NCBI RefSeq assembly: GCF_014218335.1
Contig: NZ_AP023367.1
Span: 993,501 to 1,057,500, forward strand
From: Anaerocolumna cellulosilytica
GTDB taxonomy: Bacteria; Bacillota; Clostridia; Lachnospirales; Lachnospiraceae
Length of the DNA: 64,000 bases
Direction: 5' to 3'
The notes beneath the pieces were generated by a model that saw only the letters and a program-made list of their open reading frames with translations, had not been told where the DNA came from and did no database searches. Position numbers and translations under genes: made by a program. This document shows, one piece after another, positions 54,943 through 63,420 of the stretch (positions within the stretch are counted from its first letter, which is position 1; every line of letters starts with the position of its first letter).

Positions 54943-55752
54943 TTACATCACATCTGTACTAATCTCGGACTTTTTAAGCAAATACCTTTTTTTAAATTTG
55001 ATTTTACTGTATTGACTTACCTTTTGTACAATGTTGTAGTTAATTAAACCTCCCACAGCGCCCACTACAGGAATTCCCTGAATAAATTTAGCAGTTAAAA
55101 GCGTATCAGATAAAGCCTTCGAAGTTAATTGCATCTCCTCATCTAAATCGACTGTTATAGCTTCTTTATGGTCTAATTGATACCCTAATTTGTCGGTTTG
55201 CTCATTCAGTGTTTTTTGCAAATCACCTTTTGCTAGAGCAGAGCGAATTAATAATAATATATAACCTTTGGTTTCATCGGTTTCATAATCGTGGCCATAA
55301 CTTAAAGAAACTTCATAAACCGTTTTCATAATTAAGGCGATGAATAAGGGGATATCAGGAAGACCGATTCCAAGCATACCAAGCAGACCGCCTTCCACAA
55401 TAGATACAGAAGAATTGATTGCATTGGAATACAGGGAGGATCTATCCAACTTATTAATAAATCTGTTACATAATTTTTTGTCTATAGCATAATTATTCAC
55501 ATCATAATCCAGAAGCTTTTGTTCTTTGTTATAGGTTTTTTCAATATAGGTATTTCCTTTTTCGAATACTAGCTGAAAACCTTTAAAGAAAGCCGTCTCT
55601 AAAGTAGAAGCAAGCTTTTCTGGGATTTTATCCTGAATTTTATCAAGAACTGGGGCCACTTTTTCTTTAAACAATAGGTTCTCTTTGGGATTTAGGAATT
55701 TTTCTTCCTGTAACTCAATACTTTTCATTTGCTTTAACAAGACTTGATTCAT
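54943..55752 (-). CDS. EcsC-family protein
   Basis: A 269-residue protein. GGLLGMLGIGLPDIPLFIALIMKTVYEV, a Gly-rich hydrophobic segment, and FIQGIPVVGAVGGLINYNIV near the C terminus match the EcsC family; the function of the family is unsettled, although it was named for an ABC-transporter operon. No transporter is next to it. It starts after AAAGGAATG. It lies on the opposite strand to the ribosomal-maturation string and interrupts it. The gap after its start (55753-56053) holds nothing I can name. Confidence 0.8.
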   Translation of the reverse strand: MNQVLLKQMKSIELQEEKFLNPKENLLFKEKVAPVLDKIQDKIPEKLASTLETAFFKGFQLVFEKGNTYIEKTYNKEQKLLDYDVNNYAIDKKLCNRFINKLDRSSLYSNAINSSVSIVEGGLLGMLGIGLPDIPLFIALIMKTVYEVSLSYGHDYETDETKGYILLLIRSALAKGDLQKTLNEQTDKLGYQLDHKEAITVDLDEEMQLTSKALSDTLLTAKFIQGIPVVGAVGGLINYNIVQKVSQYSKIKFKKRYLLKKSEISTDVM

Positions 55753-56053
55753 ATCGTTTCATTCCTTTCTATTAACTGCTTAACCAGAAAAGCCAGATTC
55801 ACCTTGTCTTTTCCGGAGGCTGTATAGGAACAGCGTTATTGCTATTAATATATGTCATTTAAAAAATAAGTTCTTATCTATATTATATTTTTATATGTGC
55901 CGGGAAATTCATTTTAACACCAATCTGTGTGCATTAGCACACGTATAAATCAAGATATTGAAAAAAGCTTTTATTTTTCAACCTAATACCCGCGCCTTTC
56001 AATTTTTTGATGACTTATTCATAAAATTGAACTATCTTCAACTTATATGCATT

Positions 56054-56860
56054 CTATGACTTTCGATATGCCATAGGGGAGATACGGTATTTATTTTTAA
56101 AATGTCTGCTTAAGGCGGCGCCGTCGTGAAAGCCGCAGCTGTATGCAATTTCTGAGATACTTAGTTCGGTTTCTTTTAAGAGATGACAGGCAACCTGCAA
56201 GCGGTATATAATTAAATATTGTTTTGGTGAAATCTTTTTGTTCTGCATAAATAACTTGTATAGATAGGTACGGTCAATTCCGATGTGTTGAGCTACATCT
56301 CCGATTTGAATGGGATAAGAATAATTTTGATGAAGGTATTCTATCGCTTTTTTCAAATATGTTTCTGTGTATTCCTGCGGTTTAATGCCTATGTTTTGCT
56401 TTAGAAATGAAAAGCACTGATACAAATAACTAAGATAAGTGTACTCATTTCCAAGCTGGTTTCGAAAACTGTTTACCAGTGTTAATAGGCAGTCCCTGAT
56501 TACCTCAACTTTTATCTGGAATATTAAAGATTCCTCTGACAAACCACAGTTTTTTAAAATTGTTTTAGCTTCATAGCCATCAAAACCAATCCAACAGTAC
56601 TCCCAAGGGTCTTCTAGGTCTGCCCGGTAAGTGGTAGTCTGCCCAGGAGTAATTAAAAAGCCATTACCTGCACTCAATGTATGGGTGTTTCCTCCTTCAT
56701 AATAGATTCCTTTTCCTTTTAAAATAAAATGAACCAGATAGTGGGGACGTATGGCGGGACCATAACTATAACAGGGCTTACAGTTTTCGTGGCCGCAGTA
56801 AAATAAAGTAAGAGGATTACTGTATTGATAGTCTTTGATTTTTTCTATATAGGAATTCAT
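56054..56860 (-). CDS. AraC-family regulator
   Basis: A 268-residue protein started at ATG 56860 after AGGAGGT (the frame extends to 56887). N-terminal AraC-type cupin: PHYLVHFILKGKGIYYEGGN, LSAGNGFLITPGQTTTYRAD and WEYCWIGFDG; C-terminal helix-turn-helix pair with IGDVAQHIGIDRTYLYKLFM and CGFHDGAALSRHFKNKYRIS. This layout is typical of regulators of plant-sugar or oligosaccharide genes. No target is adjacent, so it may act elsewhere. Confidence 0.9.
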   Translation of the reverse strand: MNSYIEKIKDYQYSNPLTLFYCGHENCKPCYSYGPAIRPHYLVHFILKGKGIYYEGGNTHTLSAGNGFLITPGQTTTYRADLEDPWEYCWIGFDGYEAKTILKNCGLSEESLIFQIKVEVIRDCLLTLVNSFRNQLGNEYTYLSYLYQCFSFLKQNIGIKPQEYTETYLKKAIEYLHQNYSYPIQIGDVAQHIGIDRTYLYKLFMQNKKISPKQYLIIYRLQVACHLLKETELSISEIAYSCGFHDGAALSRHFKNKYRISPMAYRKS

Positions 56861-57375
56861 GTAACCTCCTATTCTGTAATATAGCAAAATAAAGATATAT
56901 AAAACAAGCTTAGGAGTGTCTGCACACTCTCTAAAGAAAATTATATACTAATATAATCTTAGGTTCAATAGAGAAGCGTATTTTACTATTACGGTTATAA
57001 AGAGCTTAAAAATAGTTATATTACCGACAGATATAATAAGAATGGTTGTAGATTGCCGCATTGAACTGCTAGGTTGATATATAATTTACAGATTTTTAAA
57101 GAAACTATGTGAACAGATATAAGATATTTGTCCCATTATAGTCAGAAATAGAAAATACACTAGTTTCCTATGTATAAATATGTTATTATATACTTAATGG
57201 AGTCACATAATTGCGAGGTAAAGGCTGAATGTGACTGACAATGTATTTTATGGTTCTATTTAAGCAATACTGTAGCAAACTTGCGGTATGTATGGAGATT
57301 AGCATGAAATATTATAAGACAAATTTGTGCCTGTGACCCAAAGTATGCAGGCATCGGAAAGGATTGGTTATTTGT
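56861..57375. other. 515-bp gap before the Ig-like gene
   Basis: AT-rich, no ORF and no strong hairpin. The gene start is preceded by GAAAGGATTGGTTA, almost the same string as before cysS. Confidence 0.3.
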
Positions 57376-57921
57376 ATGAAAAAACTAAAAAATGTGGTAA
57401 TGGTTCTTTTGGTGCTGTTATTGATTGCTGCAAACCTTGAGATAGTAGAAGCAGCCAGAATTAGCAGTAAAAGTTATGCGATGATGGTGGGGGAGACTGT
57501 AACCCTTAGGGTGTTGGATACGAAAAAGACTGTAAAGTGGAGCAGTAGCAATAAAGCGGTTGCCAGTGTTGATAAAAAAGGAAATGTTAAAGCTAAGAAA
57601 ACGGGGGAAGCAGTTATAACTGCCAAGATAGGAAAAAGCACATATACTTGTAAAGTTAAAGTGACGAAAGCTGTGAATGCTATCTTGTATAACCAGGGAA
57701 GTGTAACAGAAGAACCGGGAACAGATAACCCTTCTGATAATCCCACAGATGGCATAGCAGATGTTAAACCAGGCATGACTTTAGAAGCAGTAAGTTCACT
57801 TCTTGGAAGTATAGGAACTTTGCAAAGTGAAGATGGCAACAATAAGACATATGTATTTAAAGACAGTAAAGGGGATGAAATAGGTACTGTAAAGTTTGTT
57901 GACGGTGTTGTGCCGGAATAA
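57376..57921 (+). CDS. Secreted Ig-like (Big_2) protein with BamE/SmpA-like tail
   Basis: A 181-residue protein started at ATG 57376. Signal peptide about 1-25 (MKKLKNVVMVLLVLLLIAAN), one bacterial Ig-like domain (26-100; VKWSSSNKAVASVDKKGNVK then AKKTGEAVITAKI), a Thr/Pro/Asp linker and a C-terminal segment (125-181) with VKPGMTLEAVSSLLGSIGTL that resembles the SmpA/BamE-type fold found in small Firmicutes lipoproteins. No anchor is visible, so it may be wall-bound or released. Function is unknown. A related Big_2 protein is in the island at 60483. Confidence 0.75.
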   Translation: MKKLKNVVMVLLVLLLIAANLEIVEAARISSKSYAMMVGETVTLRVLDTKKTVKWSSSNKAVASVDKKGNVKAKKTGEAVITAKIGKSTYTCKVKVTKAVNAILYNQGSVTEEPGTDNPSDNPTDGIADVKPGMTLEAVSSLLGSIGTLQSEDGNNKTYVFKDSKGDEIGTVKFVDGVVPE

Positions 57922-58012
57922 AGATAAGTAAGAATATACTGTCTTAGAAAAGGACGCTAAGTGAAAAGGTGGTATTCGTGCTATGTTACAAACATTGGTG
58001 GCATAATCTTTG

Positions 58013-58041
58013 TTGAAATCGGTATATTCCTATGATAAACT
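58013..58041 (+). promoter_or_regulatory. Promoter of the sigH operon
   Basis: TTGAAA (58013-58018), 17-nt spacer, TAAACT (58036-58041), about 78 nt before the zinc-ribbon gene. Confidence 0.55.
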
Positions 58042-58118
58042 GTACGTAAGAAAAAGTCATAACAGAAAGGTAATCCAAAGACGGTTCGTACTGAAACTTT
58101 GGTAGAAAAGGTGTTAGG

Positions 58119-58331
58119 ATGAGATGTCCCTCATGTGGTTCAGTTAATTGCCATATTGTTGAAGAAGTAGAATCCAGACAAAAGGGATTTGGGTTTTTTA
58201 AAGGCTGTTGTGGGTATTTAATTCTTGGGCCCATTGGCTGGCTATGTGGACTGTTAGGTATGGGAAGCGGTACGATGACGAAAAAAGCATTCTGGGTATG
58301 CAGTCACTGTGGAAGAAAGTTCAGAGTTTAA
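58119..58331 (+). CDS. Small zinc-ribbon protein with hydrophobic centre
   Basis: A 70-residue protein with MRCPSCGS at the N terminus and VCSHCGRKF at the C terminus, two CxxC knuckles of a split zinc ribbon. Between them a Gly-rich hydrophobic stretch (FFKGCCGYLILGPIGWLCGL) could touch the membrane. Function unknown. It is the first gene of a tight run into DUF2085 and sigH, 4 nt before the next start. The ribosome site is weak (TTAGG). Confidence 0.75.
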   Translation: MRCPSCGSVNCHIVEEVESRQKGFGFFKGCCGYLILGPIGWLCGLLGMGSGTMTKKAFWVCSHCGRKFRV

Positions 58332-58335
58332 AGAA

Positions 58336-58758
58336 ATGGAACAGGTGAAGGGATTAAAGGAAATTCTCAGAAAAAAAGGGTATCAGACTTGGAAAAAGTG
58401 GATGGCATGGGGAGAGCATACCGGTTGTCATCAGCTTCCTCACCGCAGTTTCTTTTTTCGAGGCTATCAGTTTCCAATATGTGCAAGATGTACCGGTGTG
58501 ATTCTTGGTTATATCCTGGCTGTCCCATTATATATAGGATTTGGAGTAAAAAGAGCATTGGCGTTTCTTGGAGGTATATATATGTTAATGGATTGGCTGC
58601 TCCAATATTTTAATATACGAATATCAAATAACCGAAGGCGTCTTATTACCGGAATACTTGGTGGTTATGGGATTATGTCAATCCAGCTTTATGGATTTAT
58701 TACTATTCTGAAAATGTGTAAGAGGCACTTAAAATTTATTTTAAAATCGGGAGGCTGA
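58336..58758 (+). CDS. DUF2085 membrane protein
   Basis: A 140-residue protein if started at ATG 58336 (a GTG at 58309 would overlap the previous gene). The DUF2085 core is GCHQLPHRSFFFRGYQFPIC followed by ARCTG, with Cys and His that could bind metal, and three or so membrane helices (GVILGYILAVPLYIGF, RALAFLGGIYMLMDWLLQYF, GILGGYGIMSIQLYGFITIL). Function is not known. It ends 4 nt before sigH, so the two are co-translated. Confidence 0.8.
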   Translation: MEQVKGLKEILRKKGYQTWKKWMAWGEHTGCHQLPHRSFFFRGYQFPICARCTGVILGYILAVPLYIGFGVKRALAFLGGIYMLMDWLLQYFNIRISNNRRRLITGILGGYGIMSIQLYGFITILKMCKRHLKFILKSGG

Positions 58759-58762
58759 TAAT

Positions 58763-59392
58763 ATGCCAGAGTATAGTTGGGATGCTTTATCAGATGAGGA
58801 TATTATCACCTTAATCCATGGTGAAAGTTCTGATGCCATGGATTATATGTTAAACCGGTATAAAAACTTGGTACGGAAAAAGGCAAAGGCTCTTTATCTC
58901 ATTGGAGGAGATAAGGATGATTTGATACAGGAGGGAATGATAGGGCTTTACAAAGCTATACGGGATTATAAGCTGGATATGGATAACTCATTTTATAATT
59001 TTGCTGACCTTTGTATCTCCAGGCAAATATATAGTGCGATTAAAGCTTCCAACCGGAAAAAAAACTTTCCCTTAAATACATATGTATCCCTCTACACCCC
59101 AGCCTATGGTGAAAACACTGATTTGGACGAAAAAGAATCGTTGGTTGACCTAATGTATGAGAATAAAATTTCAAATCCTGAGCAATTGGTTATTGACAAA
59201 GAGAGTACAAGTATGTTAGAATATGAACTCGTAAGGCATTTAAGTCAGTTTGAAAAAAACGTCTTAGATTTGTATTTAAGCGATTATACTTATACCCAGA
59301 TAGCTGACAAGCTTATGAAGGAACCTAAGTCAATTGATAATGCCTTGCAAAGAATTAAATTAAAGCTTAATAAGGTACTAAAAGAATTATAA
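58763..59392 (+). CDS. sigH: RNA polymerase sigma-H (sporulation entry)
   Basis: A 209-residue sigma-70-family factor. Region 2 contains LNRYKNLVRKKAKALYLIGG, DDLIQEGMIGLYKAIRDY and FADLCISRQIYSAIKASNRK; region 4 contains LSQFEKNVLDLYLSDYTYTQ and the recognition helix near KEPKSIDNALQRIKLK. This is SigH, which directs early-sporulation and transition-state genes. The gene order cysS-mrnC-rlmB before it agrees. The ribosome site is GGGAGGC. tRNA-Thr follows after 10 nt. Confidence 0.93.
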   Translation: MPEYSWDALSDEDIITLIHGESSDAMDYMLNRYKNLVRKKAKALYLIGGDKDDLIQEGMIGLYKAIRDYKLDMDNSFYNFADLCISRQIYSAIKASNRKKNFPLNTYVSLYTPAYGENTDLDEKESLVDLMYENKISNPEQLVIDKESTSMLEYELVRHLSQFEKNVLDLYLSDYTYTQIADKLMKEPKSIDNALQRIKLKLNKVLKEL

Positions 59393-59402
59393 AGTACTTA
59401 TT

Positions 59403-59475
59403 GCCCCCGTAGCTCAGTCGGTAGAGCGTTACCTTGGTAAGGTAAAGGTCTCGGGTTCAAGTCCCGTCGGGAGCT
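59403..59475 (+). tRNA. tRNA-Thr (GGT), target of an integrated island
   Basis: D arm GCTC...GAGC, anticodon loop TTGGTAA (GGT) on stem TTACC/GGTAA, T loop TTCAAGT. The acceptor is GCCCCCG against CGGGAGC, which leaves a C-A mismatch at the third pair, so function is likely but not certain. Its 3' half is repeated at 63193, the mark of tRNA-directed integration. Confidence 0.85.
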
Positions 59476-59477
59476 CT
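59434..59477 (+). repeat. attL, 44-bp direct repeat in tRNA-Thr
   Basis: From ttggtaaggt to gagctct. It matches 63193-63236 with one mismatch (g59473 against a63232). The similarity continues weakly downstream (ctagaaaagcc...tagagcga against taatccttg...tagagcga). Confidence 0.9.
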
Positions 59478-59524
59478 CTAGAAAAGCCTGTGAAATCAAG
59501 GCTTAGAGCGATTTAAAAAGTTAA

Positions 59525-59552
59525 AAGGCATCCTTTAGCGGGTGCCTTTTTT
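59525..59552 (+). terminator. Terminator after tRNA-Thr/attL
   Basis: AAGGCATCC/GGGTGCCTT stem with T6. Confidence 0.8.
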
Positions 59553-59564
59553 ATGCCATGATAA

Positions 59565-59950
59565 CTATTTGGTAACTGTTTGCTTTTGAACCTGTGTGTT
59601 AAATAATTTATCTAATTTGTCAGCGGCCTTTTTATCTGATTCTTTTAAACTATGAGCGTATATATTCATGGTGGTGCTGGTCTGAGCGTGTCCAAGCCTG
59701 GCTGACACAGTTCGAACATCAACGTCTTCCGAAATTAATACCGTGGCACTGGTATGCCTTAATCCGTGCAAGGGTATATTAGGGAGTTTTAAAGATTCAT
59801 CCTCAATGGTAGCGTTGTATTTGTGGATAATATCCTTGAAAGTTTGATACGGTGTGGATATTCATCTGTTTGCCGTTCCACTGTATAAAAATGTGATTGG
59901 AATCTTGCCAGTTCTAGCCCTCACAACCTTGCCACTGGTCTCCAAGACTT
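59565..59950 (-). pseudogene. Tyrosine recombinase (integrase) remnant of the island
   Basis: The last 68 codons in one frame (59565-59771) read LHGLRHTSATVLISEDVDVR followed by TVSARLGHAQTSTTMNIYAH, with catalytic R (GLRHT), H/R and the final Tyr. Further upstream the frame continues (KDIIHKYNATIEDESLKLPN), then shifts one base to WQDSNHIFIQWNGKQMN, and an in-frame TAG follows before LGDQWQGCEG. About 130 residues of the C-terminal catalytic domain survive, the N-terminal two thirds are gone. Placed next to attL as expected for a tRNA-targeting integrase. Confidence 0.85.
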
Positions 59951-60267
59951 ATCTTAATTTTAAGTGATAATGCTACATTATAGAGTTTTTCCTGTTATTC
60001 AATACTCAAAAAGGATAAAGAGTTAGTATAGTCTGAGTTCGCTTTAGTACTATTCTTAAAGCTTCTTATAGATGATGGGAGGAAGACAAGGTAGTAATTT
60101 TCCTGCTATGAACTCTTTTCAAAAACTCAGAAGTAGATGTAATAGTCCCATTTAATACGATAATTATTGATGGCAGAGAGGTCTAAGAGTCACTGCATAT
60201 AATAGACCGCGTGAAAACAAACAATGAATGCGGTGTTTGCCATGTATCTGTTGAACATGGCTTACAT
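59951..60267. other. Degenerate island DNA
   Basis: No intact gene. A stretch near 60129 reads VDVIVPFNTIIIDGREV and then stops, possibly the end of a lost gene. Confidence 0.3.
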
Positions 60268-60341
60268 GGAATCGTAGCTCAGCATGGACAGAGTAAGCGC
60301 TGTAGGGTGCAAGATATTAGGTTCGAAACCTGCCGATTCCA
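60268..60341 (+). ncRNA. tRNA-like sequence, probably a pseudo-tRNA
   Basis: Acceptor GGAATCG/CGATTCC pairs perfectly over 7 bp, with D arm GCTC...GAGT and T arm AGG-TTCGAAA-CCT. The anticodon arm is abnormal: AGCGC/GTGCA leaves a six-nt loop TGTAGG and a terminal mismatch, so no anticodon can be assigned. A hairpin terminator follows at 60379, so it may be transcribed. Confidence 0.6.
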
Positions 60342-60378
60342 TTCTCCTTGACGGAGGCTCCTTATACATATACTCCTG

Positions 60379-60405
60379 AAAACCACTCTGGAAAAGGGTG
60401 GTTTT
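60379..60405 (+). terminator. Terminator after the tRNA-like sequence
   Basis: AAAACCACTC/GGGTGGTTTT (60379-60388, 60396-60405), a strong short hairpin ending in TTTT. Confidence 0.75.
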
Positions 60406-60482
60406 ATATTGAATAATATAGTATTGTGTGGTATTATATGGAATTATACCATTTATTACCATGCAAAAGAGAGGGATAAAAG

Positions 60483-61820
60483 ATGAAGAGTTTAAAAAGA
60501 TTAAGTTTTGTGATACTAGTCGTTGTTTTGAGCTTATTAAATTTTTCAAGCAAGACAGTGCTGGCTGAGGGTAGTAATCCTGTTTCTAAGTTTCTGAAAG
60601 TAAACAATACAACACTGGAATTTAAAGAAATTGTTTACATTGATGGAACCAATGGCAATGATACTACTGGTGATGGTAGCAAAAATAAACCATTTAAAAC
60701 AGTTGTTAAAGGCTTTGATTATTTAGACGCTAACTGCAGAGAAGATGGAGCTATAATAATCAAAGATGGAACGTATGATGTTAGTAATATTTTTAAAGGC
60801 AATTCAAATAATCTAAACGCAAGATATAATAAAATGAAGATATCATTGTTAGCTGAAACCATGGGAAAAGTTTCGTTTACCAATGTAAAAGAATGGATGG
60901 TTATTGAGAATAATTATTCATATAGAATAAAGGTAAGTTTATATGGAATTATATTCAAGAGTACAAATGCATATTACCACCTGGCAGGAGATAACTGGAT
61001 GAATGAATTTTATAATTGTGTGATTGCAGGTGGATACGGTGGGGTACATGGGGTAGTAAGCGATGCAAATATTAAAGTTGAAAATTGCTTATTCTTAGGA
61101 TCCCCAAGTAGTAAATACTACATAGCTGATTCAATTACAGGTTCAGCCTTAAACAGTGCCTCAACTTCGAATTCTATTGATCCATACAGGGGAACTAAAA
61201 CCAATTGTTTATATAATGTGACTGTGGATTCAAATTATAATATTACAAGCTCTGGATGGAAAAATGCAGGTATAGGTCAGAACCCCGATGGAACAACTGC
61301 CAACATTGGTGTTTATGGAGGTCAATTTGCTTGGGGAAGTAAAGTTGAGGAAATATCAAATGTAAGAAAATTGAAAGTAGTTCTTGAAGTGAAAGAGCAA
61401 TTACAATTAAGTGTGGATGAGGACTTAGATGAAAACCTCGAAATGATTTGGACATCATCTAACGATACGGTTGCCACAGTAGATGCAAATGGTGTGGTTA
61501 CAGCTTTAGCTCCAGGTAATACGATGATAACAGTTACGAGTGGAGATGGAACGTACACAGATTATATTAATGTCTTAGTAGTAGATGATGCCAAGGATTA
61601 TAGATTGGCTGTTGATTTAAAGGTGGGAAAGACTTGTAGGCTTACAGTCGATGATTTAACAGATACCGTTAAGGTTAATTGGTCTTCATTAGATTTAACA
61701 GTTGCTACAGTATCAAGTAAAGGTAAAGTTACTGCTGTCAGTGAAGGATTAACAGTGGTTATTGCTACAGATGAAGAAGGCAATGAAATAGGTCAGATTT
61801 ATATAAGAGTAAGAGAATAG
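60483..61820 (+). CDS. Secreted protein: DUF1565-like beta-helix plus two Ig-like domains
   Basis: A 445-residue protein with signal peptide 1-29 (MKSLKRLSFVILVVVLSLLN). EIVYIDGTNGNDTTGDGSKN followed by KPFKTV is the DUF1565-type start of a parallel beta-helix (about 50-285). Two Big_2 domains follow (about 296-372, MIWTSSNDTVATVDANGVVT; about 375-445, VNWSSLDLTVATVSSKGKVT). No anchor is seen. It may bind surface polysaccharide. It lies in the tRNA-Thr island behind a weak ribosome site (AGAGAGGGA) and ends at a small terminator. Its N-terminal fold echoes the protein at 11368. Confidence 0.75.
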   Translation: MKSLKRLSFVILVVVLSLLNFSSKTVLAEGSNPVSKFLKVNNTTLEFKEIVYIDGTNGNDTTGDGSKNKPFKTVVKGFDYLDANCREDGAIIIKDGTYDVSNIFKGNSNNLNARYNKMKISLLAETMGKVSFTNVKEWMVIENNYSYRIKVSLYGIIFKSTNAYYHLAGDNWMNEFYNCVIAGGYGGVHGVVSDANIKVENCLFLGSPSSKYYIADSITGSALNSASTSNSIDPYRGTKTNCLYNVTVDSNYNITSSGWKNAGIGQNPDGTTANIGVYGGQFAWGSKVEEISNVRKLKVVLEVKEQLQLSVDEDLDENLEMIWTSSNDTVATVDANGVVTALAPGNTMITVTSGDGTYTDYINVLVVDDAKDYRLAVDLKVGKTCRLTVDDLTDTVKVNWSSLDLTVATVSSKGKVTAVSEGLTVVIATDEEGNEIGQIYIRVRE

Positions 61821-61831
61821 TATGACGATTT

Positions 61832-61854
61832 AAGCATCCTTCGGGATGCTTTTC
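61832..61854 (+). terminator. Terminator after the island secreted protein
   Basis: AAGCATCC-TTCG-GGATGCTT with a short T tract. Confidence 0.85.
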
Positions 61855-62448
61855 TAAAGAGGATATATAAAACAGGATCATAAAAAACAATCTGTAGTAT
61901 ATATTTTTAAGAGGAATAATAATATTTTCTCTTGCATAGAGTTGTCTTGTTTTGGTAGGTATTCTTCATAGAGAAAGTATATTTTATTTACCATATAATA
62001 GTGTGGATAATGTCCACTTTTTGTACATGCTGTAGAAGTATTTTTAGATATTTTAAGATTGGAAGAAGTGCTCTTAAAGGTTTAAGTTTCCTTTAAAAAC
62101 GCGTTTGCTCCTGCTATAAACGTTGTAAAACGGACTTTATTATAGCCGGATATTCTGGCATCAATAAACACCATTACTTATTGGAAGCATGTTCTTTTAA
62201 ATATCTGCCACCAGTGGACAGTATTCCTTGATTGGATTTCAATAATACCATTAGAATAAGAAAAGTTAGAAAAATAGGGTGATTTAAATAAGAACAATTT
62301 CTGTTTAGATAACAAATTGATTTACTGAAAATATGAGACAAATAAGATATTGACTTTAATTTGGCATAAAAAATCAATTATGTAGGTTAATATTGATATA
62401 TTGTAGGGTTATATAATGATAAATAATTATATTGAGGAGGTATAAACG
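61855..62448. other. AT-rich island gap of about 590 bp
   Basis: No credible gene. A minus-strand frame at 62174-62377 ends in NQGILSTGGRYLKEHASNK and could be the tail of a lost gene. GAGGAGGT precedes the next start. Confidence 0.3.
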
Positions 62449-63045
62449 GTGTCATTATTATTTCGTGCTATTCTTGTACTAATATTATATATTTTATTGT
62501 TACTAGAGACTCTGGTACATGAATTAGGGCATGCTTATATGATAAGGAAATGCAATAAAAAAGAAAAATTAATTATAGCGTTGGGATATCAAGAACAAAT
62601 AATACATAAGAAAAACCCTTTTGTAGATAAATTGGGTATAAGAGTATATTCACATAAATATATTTTGAAATTTTTAAAGATGGAGAATTTAAATGGTTTA
62701 ATAGTACCAGAACATGAATACAGTTTACAATATTATGATGTCAAACAAATTCGAAAAATTGCAAAAGCTGGAATTATGTTTGGGTTGACATATGTTTTAG
62801 TTATTGGTACATGTTTTATAATTATAGTTATTAATATATTCGGAATGGTTAATCAAAATTTTGCTTTCTGGGCGAGGATTATTGTAACTCCAATATTTAT
62901 TATATTTGTATCATTATTTTGTTATTCAGGATATAGAAATAGCAGTGATTATGCTATAGCCTCTAGTGATGAAGAAGCAATAAAATTTAGTAATGAATAT
63001 AAAAATAAGGAGGCTATATACCGTTATAAAAATTACGTAGATTAA
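62449..63045 (+). CDS. Membrane protein with HELGH motif (M50-like)
   Basis: A 198-residue protein starting at GTG 62449 after GAGGAGGT. An N-terminal hydrophobic helix (about 4-22) runs into LVHELGHAYMIRKC, the HExxH zinc motif placed as in site-2-protease-like M50 proteins. Two further membrane helices (about 121-145 and 151-172) follow, then a charged C terminus. I see no clear NxxPxxD motif of true S2P proteases, so it may be a degenerate or distinct family. Base composition is AT-richer than most neighbours, which fits foreign origin. It is the last gene in the island. Confidence 0.7.
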   Translation: MSLLFRAILVLILYILLLLETLVHELGHAYMIRKCNKKEKLIIALGYQEQIIHKKNPFVDKLGIRVYSHKYILKFLKMENLNGLIVPEHEYSLQYYDVKQIRKIAKAGIMFGLTYVLVIGTCFIIIVINIFGMVNQNFAFWARIIVTPIFIIFVSLFCYSGYRNSSDYAIASSDEEAIKFSNEYKNKEAIYRYKNYVD

Positions 63046-63192
63046 AATATCATCATGGTAACTAAATGGTGACTGTTTTCACAAAAATGAGCAAATGTTA
63101 ACCATTGATTACAAAGAATAGAAGATGAAAAGGTGAGTAGAATCAAGGTTTGCGAACGTACACAGAGGTACGTAGAAAATAAAAAAGTCCCA

Positions 63193-63236
63193 TTGGTAAG
63201 GTAAAGGTCTCGGGTTCAAGTCCCGTCGGGAACTCT
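63193..63236 (+). repeat. attR, partial tRNA-Thr copy
   Basis: The 3' half of tRNA-Thr without a 5' half: ttggtaaggt through gggaactct. It carries an A where attL has G, which would weaken the acceptor stem further. It marks the right boundary of an island of about 3.8 kb. Confidence 0.9.
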
Positions 63237-63283
63237 TAATCCTTGTAAAATCAAGGGCTAGAGCGAATAAACAAAAATTAAGA

Positions 63284-63308
63284 CACTCAGAAATGAGTGC
63301 CTTTTTTC
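63284..63308 (+). terminator. Hairpin terminator downstream of attR
   Basis: CACTCA-GAAA-TGAGTG with T6. Confidence 0.75.
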
Positions 63309-63388
63309 ATGTTTGGAACTATTGAAAAAAATTTTGACTGTCTATACTTTCTGGGCTAGAATATTATCCAGAACATTGGAATCTTTTT

Positions 63389-63412
63389 AAGCATCCTCGA
63401 GGGGGGCTTTTT
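63389..63412 (+). terminator. Second hairpin downstream of attR
   Basis: AAGCATCC-TCGA-GGGGGGCTT with G-T and one A-G mismatch, then a T-run. Confidence 0.5.
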
Positions 63413-63420
63413 TCTTACAG

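Noticed and set aside
62174-62377. 67-residue minus-strand ORF in the island
   Set aside because: No ribosome site, strongly AT-driven composition; at most a tail of a lost gene.
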